From Streptococcaceae bacterium (GTDB taxonomy: Bacteria > Bacillota > Bacilli > Lactobacillales > Streptococcaceae), in the NCBI GenBank assembly GCA_031253335.1, contig JAIRWF010000010.1, forward strand, positions 62,001 through 126,000: DNA of 64,000 nt, read 5' to 3'. Within the stretch, counting starts at the first letter, position 1. Each line of letters opens with the position of its first letter. A program made the translations under genes and the position numbers. The notes beneath the pieces are model-generated. The model saw nothing but the letters and a program-made list of their open reading frames with translations, was not told the origin of the DNA and made no database searches. Positions 10,195 through 20,985 of this stretch are shown in pieces.

Positions 10195-12441
10195 ATGACC
10201 AAACAAACGTTCACACTCGATTTCCATGGCCGCACGCTCACCGTCGAGACCGGCCAAGTCGCAAAACAAGCCAATGGTGCTGTCGTTACGCGTTACAATG
10301 ACACGACCGTCCTCACAGCAGCTACCATGGGAAAACTTGCCACAGGCGATTTCTTCCCCTTGCAAGTCAATTTCGACGAGAAATACTACGCCGCAGGGCG
10401 TTTCCCGGGTGGCTTCATGAAGCGTGAAGCGCGTCCTAGCACAGACGCGACCTTGACCGCGCGCCTCATTGATCGGCCGATTCGCCCTATGTTTGCCGAG
10501 GGCTTCCGCAACGAGGTCCAGATCATCAACACAGTTTTATCTTACGACCCAGATGCAGCGCCTCGTCTTGCAGGGATGTTTGGCTCATCACTCGCTTTGG
10601 CGATTTCGGATATTCCATTTGACGGGCCGATTGCAGGCGTTGAAGTCGGTGTAATTGACGGCGAAATCATCATCAACCCAAGTAAAGCCCAAAAAGAAGA
10701 ATCCAAGCTCGATTTGATTGTCGCAGGTAACCGCAATGCCATCAATATGGTCGAGTCTGGCGCCAAAGAACTCGACGAAGATACCATGCTCCAAGCGCTC
10801 CTTGCTGGTCACACTGCAGTGAAAGAACTCATTGCTTTCCAAGACGAGATTGTGGCAGCTGTCGGTAAACCAAAAGCAGAGGTTGAACTCATTCAGCCAG
10901 ACGCTGATTTGCGTAGCGAGGTCGTTGCCAACTATAATACCGAGCTCCAGACCGCTGTGAAAAATGGCGACAAACTCGCTCGCGAAGCTGAAACTCAAGC
11001 CGTCAAGGACAAAGCGATTGCCGAATACACCGCCCTTTGGGAAAATGACGAAGAGCTCGACGTCAAAATGCGTGACCTTGAGACGATTCTTGAAGACATG
11101 GAACATGCCGAAGTGCGTCGCCTCATCATCGAAGAAAAAGTCCGTCCTGATGGACGTGCGATTGATGAAATTAGGCCGCTTGATGCGGAAATCGACTTTT
11201 TGCCACGCTCCAAAACCCATGGCTCTGGCCTCTTCACGCGCGGACAAACGCAAGCTCTTTCAACGCTGACCCTTGGTCCCATGCGCGACACACAGATTAT
11301 TGATGGCCTCGACCCTGAGTACCGCAAGCGATTCTTGCATCACTACAACTTCCCACAATATTCAGTCGGTGAAACAGGCCGCTATGGCGCACCAGGCCGT
11401 CGTGAGATTGGTCACGGTGCCCTAGGTGAACGCGCTTTGGCACAGGTCTTGCCGAGCTTTGAAGAATTCCCTTATGCCATTCGCCTCGTTGCAGAAGTCC
11501 TTGAGTCGAACGGTTCATCTTCGCAAGCCTCAATTTGTGCGGGAACACTTGCCCTCATGGCAGGTGGTGTGCCGATTAAAGCGCCAGTAGCTGGGATTGC
11601 AATGGGTCTTATTTCGGACGGTGCACAATACACGATTTTGACCGATATTCAAGGTCTTGAAGACCACTTTGGCGACATGGATTTCAAGGTGGCAGGGACA
11701 CGTGACGGGATTACGGCGCTTCAGATGGACATCAAAGTCCAGGGAATTGATGCGAAGATTTTAGCAGAAGCCTTAGCTCAAGCGAAAAAAGCTCGCATGC
11801 AGATTTTGGACGTCATTCAAGGCGCGATTGCTGAGCCACGCAAAGAATTGGCGCCTTCGGCACCGAAGATTGACACGATTGATGTGCCTTACGACAAGAT
11901 CAAGATTGTCATCGGTAAAGGTGGCGAGACGATTGATAGCATCATTAATGAGACAGGCGTCTCGATTGACATCAATGACGACGGGCTCTGCTCGATTTAC
12001 AGCAATGATTTGGATGCCATTCAGCGTGCGAAAGAGATTATCACAGAGCTCATCCGCGAGGCGAAGGTCGGCGAAGTCTATGAACACGCCAAGGTCGTGC
12101 GGATTGAGAGCTTTGGCGCCTTTGTGAATCTCTTTGGCAATACAGATGCCATGGTGCACATCTCTGAGATGGCTTGGGAACGTACCGCAAAAGTCGAAGA
12201 CCGCGTGCACATGGGCGATGAAGTCGCAGTCAAAATTACGAAAATAGATGATAAAGGCCGCATTGATGCCAGTATGCGTGAACTGACACCTAAACCAGAG
12301 GGTTATGTTGAACCTGAAAAACGCGAACGACACGGTGGACGGGATAATCATGGCCATCGCGACCATCACGATAATCGCAAACCCTTCAAAATGAAAGATC
12401 GCGACGAATTCAGCGAGCTTTCCTCGAAAAAACCGGAGTAA
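10195..12441 (+). CDS. pnp: Polyribonucleotide nucleotidyltransferase (PNPase)
   Basis: Two RNase PH domains, KH ([12 protein letters not shown]) and S1 ([18 protein letters not shown]) domains. Confidence 0.98.
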   Translation: MTKQTFTLDFHGRTLTVETGQVAKQANGAVVTRYNDTTVLTAATMGKLATGDFFPLQVNFDEKYYAAGRFPGGFMKREARPSTDATLTARLIDRPIRPMFAEGFRNEVQIINTVLSYDPDAAPRLAGMFGSSLALAISDIPFDGPIAGVEVGVIDGEIIINPSKAQKEESKLDLIVAGNRNAINMVESGAKELDEDTMLQALLAGHTAVKELIAFQDEIVAAVGKPKAEVELIQPDADLRSEVVANYNTELQTAVKNGDKLAREAETQAVKDKAIAEYTALWENDEELDVKMRDLETILEDMEHAEVRRLIIEEKVRPDGRAIDEIRPLDAEIDFLPRSKTHGSGLFTRGQTQALSTLTLGPMRDTQIIDGLDPEYRKRFLHHYNFPQYSVGETGRYGAPGRREIGHGALGERALAQVLPSFEEFPYAIRLVAEVLESNGSSSQASICAGTLALMAGGVPIKAPVAGIAMGLISDGAQYTILTDIQGLEDHFGDMDFKVAGTRDGITALQMDIKVQGIDAKILAEALAQAKKARMQILDVIQGAIAEPRKELAPSAPKIDTIDVPYDKIKIVIGKGGETIDSIINETGVSIDINDDGLCSIYSNDLDAIQRAKEIITELIREAKVGEVYEHAKVVRIESFGAFVNLFGNTDAMVHISEMAWERTAKVEDRVHMGDEVAVKITKIDDKGRIDASMRELTPKPEGYVEPEKRERHGGRDNHGHRDHHDNRKPFKMKDRDEFSELSSKKPE

Positions 12442-12442
12442 T

Positions 12443-13252
12443 ATGGCACAAGAACCTCTACAAATGGACGCTGCACTTGACGCCGCCTTTCGGAGCTGGC
12501 TTCCTCAGCGTTTTGACTTTGAACAAAGCCTAGCGATGATTAGTGCGTTCTCGCACTATGCAATCCTCGCACCGTCACAGATTTTTACGGTTTCAATGGG
12601 CAATCTCCATGTCCTGCCTGTGTTTACGACGCAGAGCGCCTGGAATACCTTCATGGCCAAGCTCCCCGACGTTCAAAGCCATCTCGAGTGGCAGATGATG
12701 TCTTTTTTCGAGCTGGTGACTTTTGTGGATAGCAACGGGATTGCCCTTGACGCCTATGGCTTCAATCTCCATACCTCGACGGATCCTGAGATTGGAAATA
12801 TGGCGATTCTTGAAAAAAGCGAGGTCGGACAACTCACAATCCTTGGCAATGTGGTGATTACAGCCAGTTCGCAAGACAATTTGGCTAAAGAACCACGCGA
12901 ACGTCTTTATCTTGTGCCTTGCTATCAGGCGCCTGAGGAGAATGGCCAGATGAAGCGCGTCTTTTCGACCATGCGTGCGAGTGATGATCGCATTTGGATT
13001 CCTGCCTTTGACTCCGTCGAAAATCTCGGCGGCTGGTTTACCACGCCAGGCTTTGGCGATACTTTCAGGCAAAATCATGGGATTATTTTGGGAATGACTC
13101 TTGAAGACATCCAGCATCCAACGGTTGCCCTCCATGTGCTCAAAGGGATCAGCGGCATTGCCGTCAATGCGCTCAATTTTGCACAGAATCTGCTCGAGTT
13201 TGATAAACCAAAGACGCTTGATGACTTGCGCAATTTCAATCGCGAAGCCTGA
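12443..13252 (+). CDS. SseB-like protein
   Basis: SseB-like arrangement following pnp; weak family assignment from sequence alone. Confidence 0.55.
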   Translation: MAQEPLQMDAALDAAFRSWLPQRFDFEQSLAMISAFSHYAILAPSQIFTVSMGNLHVLPVFTTQSAWNTFMAKLPDVQSHLEWQMMSFFELVTFVDSNGIALDAYGFNLHTSTDPEIGNMAILEKSEVGQLTILGNVVITASSQDNLAKEPRERLYLVPCYQAPEENGQMKRVFSTMRASDDRIWIPAFDSVENLGGWFTTPGFGDTFRQNHGIILGMTLEDIQHPTVALHVLKGISGIAVNALNFAQNLLEFDKPKTLDDLRNFNREA

Positions 13253-13297
13253 GAAAATGACTTGTACATTTCGTTGATTTGAGGTATAATAAACACT

Positions 13298-13513
13298 ATG
13301 GATGAAGAATACGAAAATGATGCTTCTGGACGTTACGTCTCCGCGCGTGAACGCAAGGCTGCTGCCAAACAACAGCTGAGAAATGCTCCTAAGAAAAAAT
13401 ACAAAAAGAAAAAAACTCCTTGGTTGCAATTTGTCAACATTGTCGTCATTGTGATGTTTTTAATCATGCTGATTTTCACGTTAGCTGGCATGATTGGTCC
13501 TTTATTGCATTAA
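13298..13513 (+). CDS. Small basic single-pass membrane protein
   Basis: 71 aa; KKKYKKKKTPWLQFVNIVVIVMFLIMLIFTLAGMIG. Confidence 0.6.
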   Translation: MDEEYENDASGRYVSARERKAAAKQQLRNAPKKKYKKKKTPWLQFVNIVVIVMFLIMLIFTLAGMIGPLLH

Positions 13514-13544
13514 AGGTATACTGTCAGATTTGACAAAGCGATAA

Positions 13545-13575
13545 AATAAGGTCTGTCAAATTTGACAGACTTTTT
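13545..13575 (+). terminator. Intrinsic terminator built from the TGTCAAATTTGACA palindrome
   Basis: GTCTGTCAAATTTGACAGAC followed by TTTTTTT. Confidence 0.75.
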
Positions 13576-13614
13576 TTCATTGTCTTTTCGTCTTAAAACT
13601 GCTATAATAAGCCC

Positions 13615-14145
13615 ATGAATACTTCGATTATCGTGAGCCTTATCGTCGGTATGGCGCTTGGTGCCTTGCTCTTCATCTTGGGTCTTTATCTTTTTATGCG
13701 CTATGATGAGAATCGCTTCAAAAAGCAACTCGCTGTTGAAAAGCTGCATAAGGAGATTGATGTGCGGCGCAATCTCAACGCCAAAGTCATCGAAATCCTC
13801 AATCGTCCTGTTTCTGAGAGTGATTGGGAGCTTATTGACCCACGTGCAGATGTCAAAGTGGCTTTTGCTGATTATCAGTTTTTGAAAAACTTCACGAGTC
13901 TCCATACCCTCTATATTCCTGGCTATTTCATGGATCAATTTTTTACGAGCTTGTCCAATCATCTGGCGATTTTCGATGATGATGGCGACCTCAAAAACGG
14001 TGGCTACATCTTCAAAGAAAGCCGCCCAATATTTGAGGACTTCTCTGTGACCATCACAGAAGAGATGGAAGCCAAAAAAGCAGAGCTTGATAAAACCAAA
14101 AACCTTTACCCTGCTCTCCTGAAACGTCAAAATTTCAATCTCTAA
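13615..14145 (+). CDS. Membrane-anchored hypothetical protein
   Basis: N-terminal TM segment then soluble domain; ATG after a TATAATAAG-like box. Confidence 0.6.
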   Translation: MNTSIIVSLIVGMALGALLFILGLYLFMRYDENRFKKQLAVEKLHKEIDVRRNLNAKVIEILNRPVSESDWELIDPRADVKVAFADYQFLKNFTSLHTLYIPGYFMDQFFTSLSNHLAIFDDDGDLKNGGYIFKESRPIFEDFSVTITEEMEAKKAELDKTKNLYPALLKRQNFNL

Positions 14146-14146
14146 G

Positions 14147-14177
14147 CAACAAAAAACGCCCGCGGGCGTTTTTAATT
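14147..14177. terminator. Bidirectional terminator between convergent genes
   Basis: AAAAAACGCCCGCGGGCGTTTTTAATT. Confidence 0.85.
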
Positions 14178-14181
14178 TCGA

Positions 14182-14625
14182 TTAGTCACGTACAATCAAG
14201 GTATCGCACGGTGCCCGATTGATGATGTACTGTGCAACGGAGCCAATAAACATCCGCTCAATATAGGAAAGACCTGTCGCACCAAGCACAATCAAATCTG
14301 CTTTTTCCTCAGTTGGAATCGTCGTCCCAAGCATTGTCTTAGGCGAGCCAAAGTCCACTCGCGTCCGGACATTGTGAAGACCCGCAGCCTTTGCCTCATC
14401 GGCATAGTCCTTCACGAGCGCTTCCGCCCCTTTTTGCGTGTCGTCTGCAAGTACCGTCCCGCCGTAAGCAGAAAGTGACTGATAAGCCCGCAAGTCAATG
14501 ACATTCACAAGCACAAGCTCTGCATCATTGATTTGCGCAATCGCAACGGCCTTATCAAAAGCTTTTGTTGCTTCAACAGACCCGTCGATACCGACAATGA
14601 CCTTCTTATAACCATCAACAACCAT
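14182..14625 (-). CDS. Universal stress protein UspA family
   Basis: KVIVGIDGSVEATKAFDKAVAIA ... LIVLGATGLSYIERMFIGSVAQYI. Confidence 0.93.
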   Translation of the reverse strand: MVVDGYKKVIVGIDGSVEATKAFDKAVAIAQINDAELVLVNVIDLRAYQSLSAYGGTVLADDTQKGAEALVKDYADEAKAAGLHNVRTRVDFGSPKTMLGTTIPTEEKADLIVLGATGLSYIERMFIGSVAQYIINRAPCDTLIVRD

Positions 14626-14734
14626 GATAACCTCCTTTGGTATCTAATGATAAATTTATTTTACCATATTTTTGAGCGTTCGGCAAAATCTATCTTAACG
14701 TGATGAGACAAACGCTTTGTGATAAAATAAAGCC

Positions 14735-15871
14735 ATGATTTATTTTGACAATGCAGCAACAACAGCTCCTTACCCTGAGGTTTTAAAGACCTATACAGAT
14801 ACAGCAACCCGAATCATGGGAAATCCCAGCTCCTTGCACAATCTTGGAACGACAGCAACCAGACTTCTGTCAGCTTCCAGACGGCAATTTGCAGAGCTTT
14901 TAGGCGTTTCTTCTGAGGAAATTTTCTTTACAAGTGGTGGTACAGAAGGCGACAACTGGGTTGTCAAGGGTGTCGCTTGGGAGAAAGCCGAACGAGGGCG
15001 GCATATTATTCTCTCAGCGATTGAGCATCCTGCCGTGAAAAATACAGCTGCTTGGCTCAAAACCCAAGGCTTCGAGGTGGATTTAGCCCCGGTGACAGCA
15101 GATGGCTTTGTGGATATTTCTGCTTTTTCAGCGCTCTTGCGGAATGATACGATTTTGGTGTCCGTCATGGCCGTCAACAACGAGATTGGCAGTATTCAGC
15201 CCCTCACCGAAATTGCAGCCATCCTTGAGAATCGTCCAGGTGTGACTTTTCATGTGGATGCTGTCCAAGCGCTTGGTAAGCTTGCAGTTTCAGACTTTTT
15301 ATTGCCGCGTGTGGACTTTGCGACCTTCTCTGCACACAAGTTTCACGGGCCACGTGGGGTGGGTATAGTTTATGCAAAAGCTGGGAAACGCATCACACCG
15401 CTCTTGCATGGGGGTGGGCAAGAGGAAAACCTGCGCTCCACCACTGAAAACCTTGCAGGGATTGCAGCAAGCGCAAAAGCCCTGCGCTTAACCCTTGATA
15501 ACACCGACGTAAAGCGTCAGCACGTGCGCGAGATGAAGAGAATTATCCTAGATGAGCTCAAAAAACACGATCGAGTGCTTTTGTTTAGTGCCATAGATGA
15601 CTTTGCGCCGAATATTTTGACCTTTGGTTTAAAAGGCATTCGTGGCGAAGTGGTCGTACACGCTTTTGAGCAACATGAAATCTATCTTTCGACGACATCG
15701 GCCTGTGCCTCAAAGAAAAATGCAGCGGCTTCAACGCTCATGGCCATGCATGTCCCTGCTGAAGATGCGACGACTGCGGTAAGAATTAGCCTTGATGCGA
15801 TGAATACCATGACTGAAATCGAACAATTTTTAACTATTTTCCGAACAATCTATCAGAATTTAATCCGATAA
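14735..15871 (+). CDS. Cysteine desulfurase (NifS/IscS-like)
   Basis: MIYFDNAATTAPYPEVL; SAHKFHGPRGVG; TTSACASKK. Confidence 0.93.
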   Translation: MIYFDNAATTAPYPEVLKTYTDTATRIMGNPSSLHNLGTTATRLLSASRRQFAELLGVSSEEIFFTSGGTEGDNWVVKGVAWEKAERGRHIILSAIEHPAVKNTAAWLKTQGFEVDLAPVTADGFVDISAFSALLRNDTILVSVMAVNNEIGSIQPLTEIAAILENRPGVTFHVDAVQALGKLAVSDFLLPRVDFATFSAHKFHGPRGVGIVYAKAGKRITPLLHGGGQEENLRSTTENLAGIAASAKALRLTLDNTDVKRQHVREMKRIILDELKKHDRVLLFSAIDDFAPNILTFGLKGIRGEVVVHAFEQHEIYLSTTSACASKKNAAASTLMAMHVPAEDATTAVRISLDAMNTMTEIEQFLTIFRTIYQNLIR

Positions 15872-15943
15872 TTCGTATCTGAGACTTTACAAGCGCCTTA
15901 AAAAAGGCTATAATGGACTAAACCCTTTTTAGGAGCTTTATCC

Positions 15944-16996
15944 ATGGATAAAAAAAGAATGTTGAAAACGGCTGCTGTTGCGCTTGGCGCAGCAGGTGCG
16001 GTAGGACTTGGTGGCGTGACCGTCTCTGCCATGAGTGTGCAGCAAATAGCGCAAGCCGCTGTCCCTGTTGCCAATGCCAATGGGCTATATCCCTCGGTCA
16101 TGATTGCCCAGGCGATTTTGGAGTCTGGTGGGGGCAATAGCCAGCTCGCAAGTCAGTACAACAACTTTTTTGGCGTCAAATACATCTCAGGCGATGGCGT
16201 GTCCTTACCAACAACTGAGTACGTAGATGGCGTGCCCGAGACGGTCATGCAACGTTTTCAGACCTATGCCTCGCCAGAAGCATCGTTTCAAGCACAGGCT
16301 GCGCTCTTACGTTCTGACTTTTACTCAGGGACGTGGCGCAGCAATACGAGCTCTTACTTGGATGCCACCGAAGCGCTCCAAGGGCGCTATGCAACGGATC
16401 CTTCTTATGCGGCGCATCTCAATGCGATTATTTCTGAGTATGATTTAACAGCCTATGACGGGGGTGCCTATACAGCACCTGCCGCAGCTACAACCTCTAC
16501 GGGGGCGACAGCAAAGACTTATACGGTCGTTGCAGGAGATACATTGACAGGCATTGCCAGCTACTACGGCCTCTCAGTTTCCCAGCTTGCTGCACTAAAT
16601 GGGATTTCTTCAGCGAACAGTATCCACATTGGACAAGTCTTGACACTCACAGGAAGCGCTCCATCAAGCTCCGTGACAAATGCATCTGCAACAGGTATTT
16701 ACACCGTTCAGTCGGGCGATAGTCTCTGGTCCATTGCCCAGCATAACGGCCTAACAGCGACGCAACTCGCAGCAATGAATGGCATTTCGCCGGATGCGAT
16801 TTTACAAATCGGACAGCACTTAACCTTGACGGGAGATAGTGCGGCACCTTCTGCCAGCTCAGAATATACGGTGCGCGCGGGCGATAGTCTCTGGTCAATC
16901 GCTAAGGCCTATGGCACAAGTGTTTCACAACTCGCCGCGCAAAATGGCCTTTCTGCAACGAATAGCATTGCGGTTGGTCAAACGTTAATCGTCTAA
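15944..16996 (+). CDS. Glucosaminidase-type peptidoglycan hydrolase with three LysM domains
   Basis: PSVMIAQAILESGGGNSQLASQYNNFFGVK; three LysM repeats (YTVVAGDTLTGIA, YTVQSGDSLWSIA, YTVRAGDSLWSIA). Confidence 0.93.
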   Translation: MDKKRMLKTAAVALGAAGAVGLGGVTVSAMSVQQIAQAAVPVANANGLYPSVMIAQAILESGGGNSQLASQYNNFFGVKYISGDGVSLPTTEYVDGVPETVMQRFQTYASPEASFQAQAALLRSDFYSGTWRSNTSSYLDATEALQGRYATDPSYAAHLNAIISEYDLTAYDGGAYTAPAAATTSTGATAKTYTVVAGDTLTGIASYYGLSVSQLAALNGISSANSIHIGQVLTLTGSAPSSSVTNASATGIYTVQSGDSLWSIAQHNGLTATQLAAMNGISPDAILQIGQHLTLTGDSAAPSASSEYTVRAGDSLWSIAKAYGTSVSQLAAQNGLSATNSIAVGQTLIV

Positions 16997-16997
16997 C

Positions 16998-17030
16998 GAC
17001 GCTGTCAAATTTGACAGCGTTTTTTTGTTG
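16998..17030 (+). terminator. Intrinsic terminator built from the TGTCAAATTTGACA palindrome
   Basis: ACGCTGTCAAATTTGACAGCGTTTTTTTG. Confidence 0.8.
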
Positions 17031-17235
17031 CTTTATCAGCGGTAGCTAATGTCAGTCAAATCTGCGGCGCTTTTTTGTCCCTTGTCAAATTTGACAGAAG
17101 ATTGTAGCCACTATCAGATGCAGCACATAGATGAGAAAACGTTTTCCGTGTCAAATCTTTCGCCTTCTCGCCCATTTATGCTACAATTAACACATACTTG
17201 GCTAGCCCAAGTAAATACACACACTGGAGGTCATT

Positions 17236-18090
17236 ATGACACACACATCGCACAAACTACTCAAATCACTCGCTCTCTTCGTTGCCGTCATGTGTAGCGG
17301 CCTCCTGCTTACTGCCTGTGGTGCGAAGTCAAGTGCTAAGCAGCAAATTACGATTAATATCGCCTCAGATGGGGCAACCAAACCATTTGACTATACGGTT
17401 AATGGCTCAGAGACAGGCTATGACATCGAAGTCGCGAAAGCCGTCTTTGCAAAACTTCCCGAATACAAAGCCAACTTTGAAACTATGGATTTCAACACAA
17501 TTGCAGGTGCGATTGATTCAGGGCATGTCGATATAGGCGCTAATGACTTTGGTTGGAATAGCCAACGTGCGGCCAAATATTATTTCTCGAGCCCTCTTTC
17601 AAAGTCCAACAATGTTGTCGTCGTAAAATCAGGCACTTACAAAACACTGGCTGACTTAGCAGGAAAATCGACCGAATCTGAGCCAGCTTCTAACTATACG
17701 ACGCTTATCCAAGATTATAATAAGACAGTCTCAAGCAGCAAACAAATCAAAATCAACTTCGTTTCTGGCCAGACGCCGTTCACAAGCCGCCTCTCAGATA
17801 TCCAGACAGGCAAAATCGACTTTGTCCTCTATGACGCGATTTCTGCGAAATCAGCCATTAAAGACATGGGCTATAGCGACCTCAAGACGGAGAACATTGA
17901 GACACAAGCAGGAGATCCAACGCATGATGGCTACGAGTATTTCCTCTTTGCGAAAACAAGTGCTGGTAAGGCCCTCCAGACAAAGGTCAATAAAGTTCTA
18001 AAAGAACTTCAGGCAGATGGAACCCTCAAAAAACTCTCTGAAAAATACCTTGGTGGAGATTTCGTACCTGCAGCAAGCCTCTTTAGCTAA
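17236..18090 (+). CDS. Amino-acid ABC transporter substrate-binding lipoprotein
   Basis: Lipobox LLLTACG; SBP family 3 features (KPFDYTVNGSETGYDIEVAKAV). Confidence 0.92.
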   Translation: MTHTSHKLLKSLALFVAVMCSGLLLTACGAKSSAKQQITINIASDGATKPFDYTVNGSETGYDIEVAKAVFAKLPEYKANFETMDFNTIAGAIDSGHVDIGANDFGWNSQRAAKYYFSSPLSKSNNVVVVKSGTYKTLADLAGKSTESEPASNYTTLIQDYNKTVSSSKQIKINFVSGQTPFTSRLSDIQTGKIDFVLYDAISAKSAIKDMGYSDLKTENIETQAGDPTHDGYEYFLFAKTSAGKALQTKVNKVLKELQADGTLKKLSEKYLGGDFVPAASLFS

Positions 18091-18101
18091 GGCGGACAGC
18101 T

Positions 18102-19031
18102 ATGAAAAAACATCGTCCTTTACTCATTGGCTTAGGCGTGCTCGTTGTTATACTCCTTGCGCTGATCTTGCCATTTCTCATCATTCCAGGCAAATATAGT
18201 TTCAACCAGTTCTGGAATCTCTTTTTCACCAAAATCTTTAGCCTGCACTATTTCGGAAGCTTTTTCCTACCGATTGTCAAGGCCATTCCCATGACTTTCC
18301 TCTTGACCATTTTTTCAGGCTTCTTCGGGCTACTTTTAGGATTATTGCTAGCCTTGGTGCGGATCAATAAAATCCCTGTCCTAGACCCTTTGCGGGCGCT
18401 CTTTGTGAGTTTTATTCGTGGCACGCCGATTATCGTGCAGCTCCTCTTGACCTATACGGGGATTCCTTTGATTTTGCAGGCCATTAACCTCAACTACGGG
18501 ACCAACTGGAACATCAATGGCGTGCCCACCTGGTTTTTAGCGATTCTTGCTTTTTCGCTCAACGAAGCAGCCTACAACTCTGAGACCATTCGCGCTGCGA
18601 TCCAGTCCGTAGATACCGGCCAGATTGAAGCCGCAAAATCTCTTGGTATGACAGGCTTTCAGGTTTTCTTGCGCGTGACGCTCCCCGAAGCCGCCAGAGT
18701 AGCCACAGCCCCTTTGGGAAACTCGTTGATTGGTCTCTTAAAAGGCACCTCACTTGCCTTTTCAATCTCTGTCGTGGAGATGTATGCGACCGCACAAATC
18801 ATCGCGGGTCAGTCCTTCAGACAGTTTGAGGCTTATATCATGGTTGCGCTTGTTTATTGGGCGATTTGTATCGTCATGGAAAATCTCATTCGTTGGCTTG
18901 AGCGGGCTTTGGCCATTCCAGCCCCACCAAAAAGCACAGGGACACTTCTCAAAGAAAGTCTCGATCCCTTTGCCGCAAGTCAAACAAAATTGTCGCAAGA
19001 TAGCAATACATTAGGGAGGTTTCAGCCATGA
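18102..19031 (+). CDS. Amino-acid ABC transporter permease
   Basis: SFIRGTPIIVQLLLTYTGIP; EAAKSLGMTGFQVFLRVTLPEA. Confidence 0.95.
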   Translation: MKKHRPLLIGLGVLVVILLALILPFLIIPGKYSFNQFWNLFFTKIFSLHYFGSFFLPIVKAIPMTFLLTIFSGFFGLLLGLLLALVRINKIPVLDPLRALFVSFIRGTPIIVQLLLTYTGIPLILQAINLNYGTNWNINGVPTWFLAILAFSLNEAAYNSETIRAAIQSVDTGQIEAAKSLGMTGFQVFLRVTLPEAARVATAPLGNSLIGLLKGTSLAFSISVVEMYATAQIIAGQSFRQFEAYIMVALVYWAICIVMENLIRWLERALAIPAPPKSTGTLLKESLDPFAASQTKLSQDSNTLGRFQP

Positions 19032-19780
19032 TTACTGTTGAAAATCTTTCCAAAAATTTCAATGACAACGTTGTCTTGGACCATCTTAATCTTGAGATTG
19101 CCCCACAAGATGTGATTGCGCTCATTGGCAGCTCTGGCGCCGGCAAATCGACTTTCTTACGCTCGCTCAACTACCTCGAAGAACCTGATTCTGGCGCCAT
19201 CAAATTTGACGATACCCTTATCAAATTTGACAGCATTACGACCGAAGAAATTTTAAGCCTCAGACGTCGGACAGCCATGGTTTTTCAGCAGTTTAACCTC
19301 TTTGAACGCCTCACAGCCAAAGAAAACGTCATGGAAGGCCTCATCCAAGTCAAAAAACTTCCCAAAGAAGAAGCCGCCCGCTTAGCTGAAGAAGAGCTCA
19401 AAGTCGTAGGGCTCACAGACCGTATGGACTATTACCCGAAGTACCTCTCAGGCGGCCAAAAGCAGCGTGTGGGAATTGCCCGCGCCCTTGTTATGAAGCC
19501 TGAGTTATTACTTCTTGATGAGCCGACGTCCGCCCTTGACCCTGAGCTTGTGGGCGAAGTCCAGGCCTGCATTTTGCAAGCCGCAAAAGACGGCCAGACC
19601 ATGATACTCGTCAGCCATGAGATGGATTTTGTCTATAATGTCGCGACAAAAGTCCTCTTTTTGGAACACGGTCATATTCTTGAGTCTGGCACACCTGATG
19701 ATGTCTTTAACCATCCGAAAAACGCTCGTGTCAAGGAGTTCCTCTCACGACACACTGGCATTTTCGCAAGTCATTTATGA
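19028..19780 (+). CDS. Amino-acid ABC transporter ATP-binding protein
   Basis: Walker A GSSGAGKST; LSGGQKQRVGIARAL; Walker B LLLLDEPTSALD. Confidence 0.96.
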   Translation: MITVENLSKNFNDNVVLDHLNLEIAPQDVIALIGSSGAGKSTFLRSLNYLEEPDSGAIKFDDTLIKFDSITTEEILSLRRRTAMVFQQFNLFERLTAKENVMEGLIQVKKLPKEEAARLAEEELKVVGLTDRMDYYPKYLSGGQKQRVGIARALVMKPELLLLDEPTSALDPELVGEVQACILQAAKDGQTMILVSHEMDFVYNVATKVLFLEHGHILESGTPDDVFNHPKNARVKEFLSRHTGIFASHL

Positions 19781-20004
19781 TTACACTCATCCTCGAATTC
19801 TATTTTCCCGCCATCCTGATTGCCGCAGTCATCACGATTGGGACAACTTTTCTAGGCTTTCTCTACTGGATGGCACGAAAACCTGAGCGAAGGCGAATCA
19901 GTCAGCGCCAGTTTTTTCACGACGCACTCATCGCAAACCTCATTACCATTCCCGTCCTCTCTTTTGCAATATTGGCGCTCCTCGTCATCTTGCGCGCACG
20001 CTAA
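19777..20004 (+). CDS. DUF4059-like small membrane protein
   Basis: 75 aa between the ABC ATPase and trxB; family name from general knowledge, not searched. Confidence 0.6.
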   Translation: MITLILEFYFPAILIAAVITIGTTFLGFLYWMARKPERRRISQRQFFHDALIANLITIPVLSFAILALLVILRAR

Positions 20005-20024
20005 CCTCCCTTGAAAGGAAAACA

Positions 20025-20936
20025 ATGTACGATTTAATTATTATCGGTGCAGGCCCTGGTGGCATGACCGCAGCACTTTATGCAGCAAGAAGCAACCTCA
20101 AAGTTTTACTCCTTGAGCAAGGCGCCCCAGGCGGTCAGATGAATAACACCGCCGAAGTTGAAAACTACCCCGGATACGCGAGCATTCTGGGACCTGAACT
20201 TGCCATGAAGATGTATGAACCCTTGGAGCCTTTAGGCGTCGAAAACGCCTATGGCATCGTCCAAAAAGTCGAAGACCACGGCTCTAAAAAACTTATCCTC
20301 ACAGAAGATAAAACCTTTGAGACGAAGTCGGTCATCTTTGCGACAGGCGCCAACCATCGCAAATTGGACGTTCCAGGCGAGGACGAGTACGGTGCACGGG
20401 GCGTTTCCTATTGTGCCGTATGTGATGGCGCATTCTTCAAAGATCAAGAAATCATCGTTGTGGGCGGTGGCGACTCTGCGATTGAAGAAGCCATGTTCTT
20501 GACCCGCTTTGCAAGTAAAGTCACGATTGTCCATCGAAGGGATGAACTCCGCGCGCAGAAAATCATTCAAGAGCGTGCTTTTAAAGAACCCAAAATGGCC
20601 TTTATCTGGGACTCTGTCGTAACCGAAATCTTGGGCGATGATAAAAAAGTGACCGGCGTGAAAATCCAGAACGTTAAAACTGGCGAGGCCACTGAAAAAG
20701 CAGCTGGAGGTGTTTTTATCTACGTGGGACTTCTCCCACAGAGTGAAGCTGCACAGGGGCTTGGTATCACGACCGATGCAGGTTGGATAGTGACAGACGA
20801 CCACATGCACACTAAAATCCCAGGGATTTACGCGATTGGGGACGTGCGCGAAAAAGATTTCCGTCAGATTACAACGGCTGTAGGCGATGGTGCTGCAGCT
20901 GCACAAGAAGCCTATAAATACGTGACTGCCCTATAG
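20025..20936 (+). CDS. trxB: Thioredoxin reductase
   Basis: IIGAGPGGMTAALYAARSNLKVLLLEQGAPGGQM; CAVCDGAFF. Confidence 0.97.
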   Translation: MYDLIIIGAGPGGMTAALYAARSNLKVLLLEQGAPGGQMNNTAEVENYPGYASILGPELAMKMYEPLEPLGVENAYGIVQKVEDHGSKKLILTEDKTFETKSVIFATGANHRKLDVPGEDEYGARGVSYCAVCDGAFFKDQEIIVVGGGDSAIEEAMFLTRFASKVTIVHRRDELRAQKIIQERAFKEPKMAFIWDSVVTEILGDDKKVTGVKIQNVKTGEATEKAAGGVFIYVGLLPQSEAAQGLGITTDAGWIVTDDHMHTKIPGIYAIGDVREKDFRQITTAVGDGAAAAQEAYKYVTAL

Positions 20937-20937
20937 C

Positions 20938-20973
20938 ATGTAGAAGTCTTGCTAAATGCAGGACTTTTTGTTA
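20938..20973 (+). terminator. Intrinsic terminator downstream of trxB
   Basis: AAGTCTTGCTAAATGCAGGACTTTTTG. Confidence 0.75.
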
Positions 20974-20985
20974 TAATAAACACCT

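Noticed and set aside
10588-11253. 221-aa minus-strand ORF opposite pnp, and similar long antisense ORFs opposite trxB, rnr and the mltG gene
   Set aside because: Fully contained in strongly supported genes on the other strand with no recognisable family.
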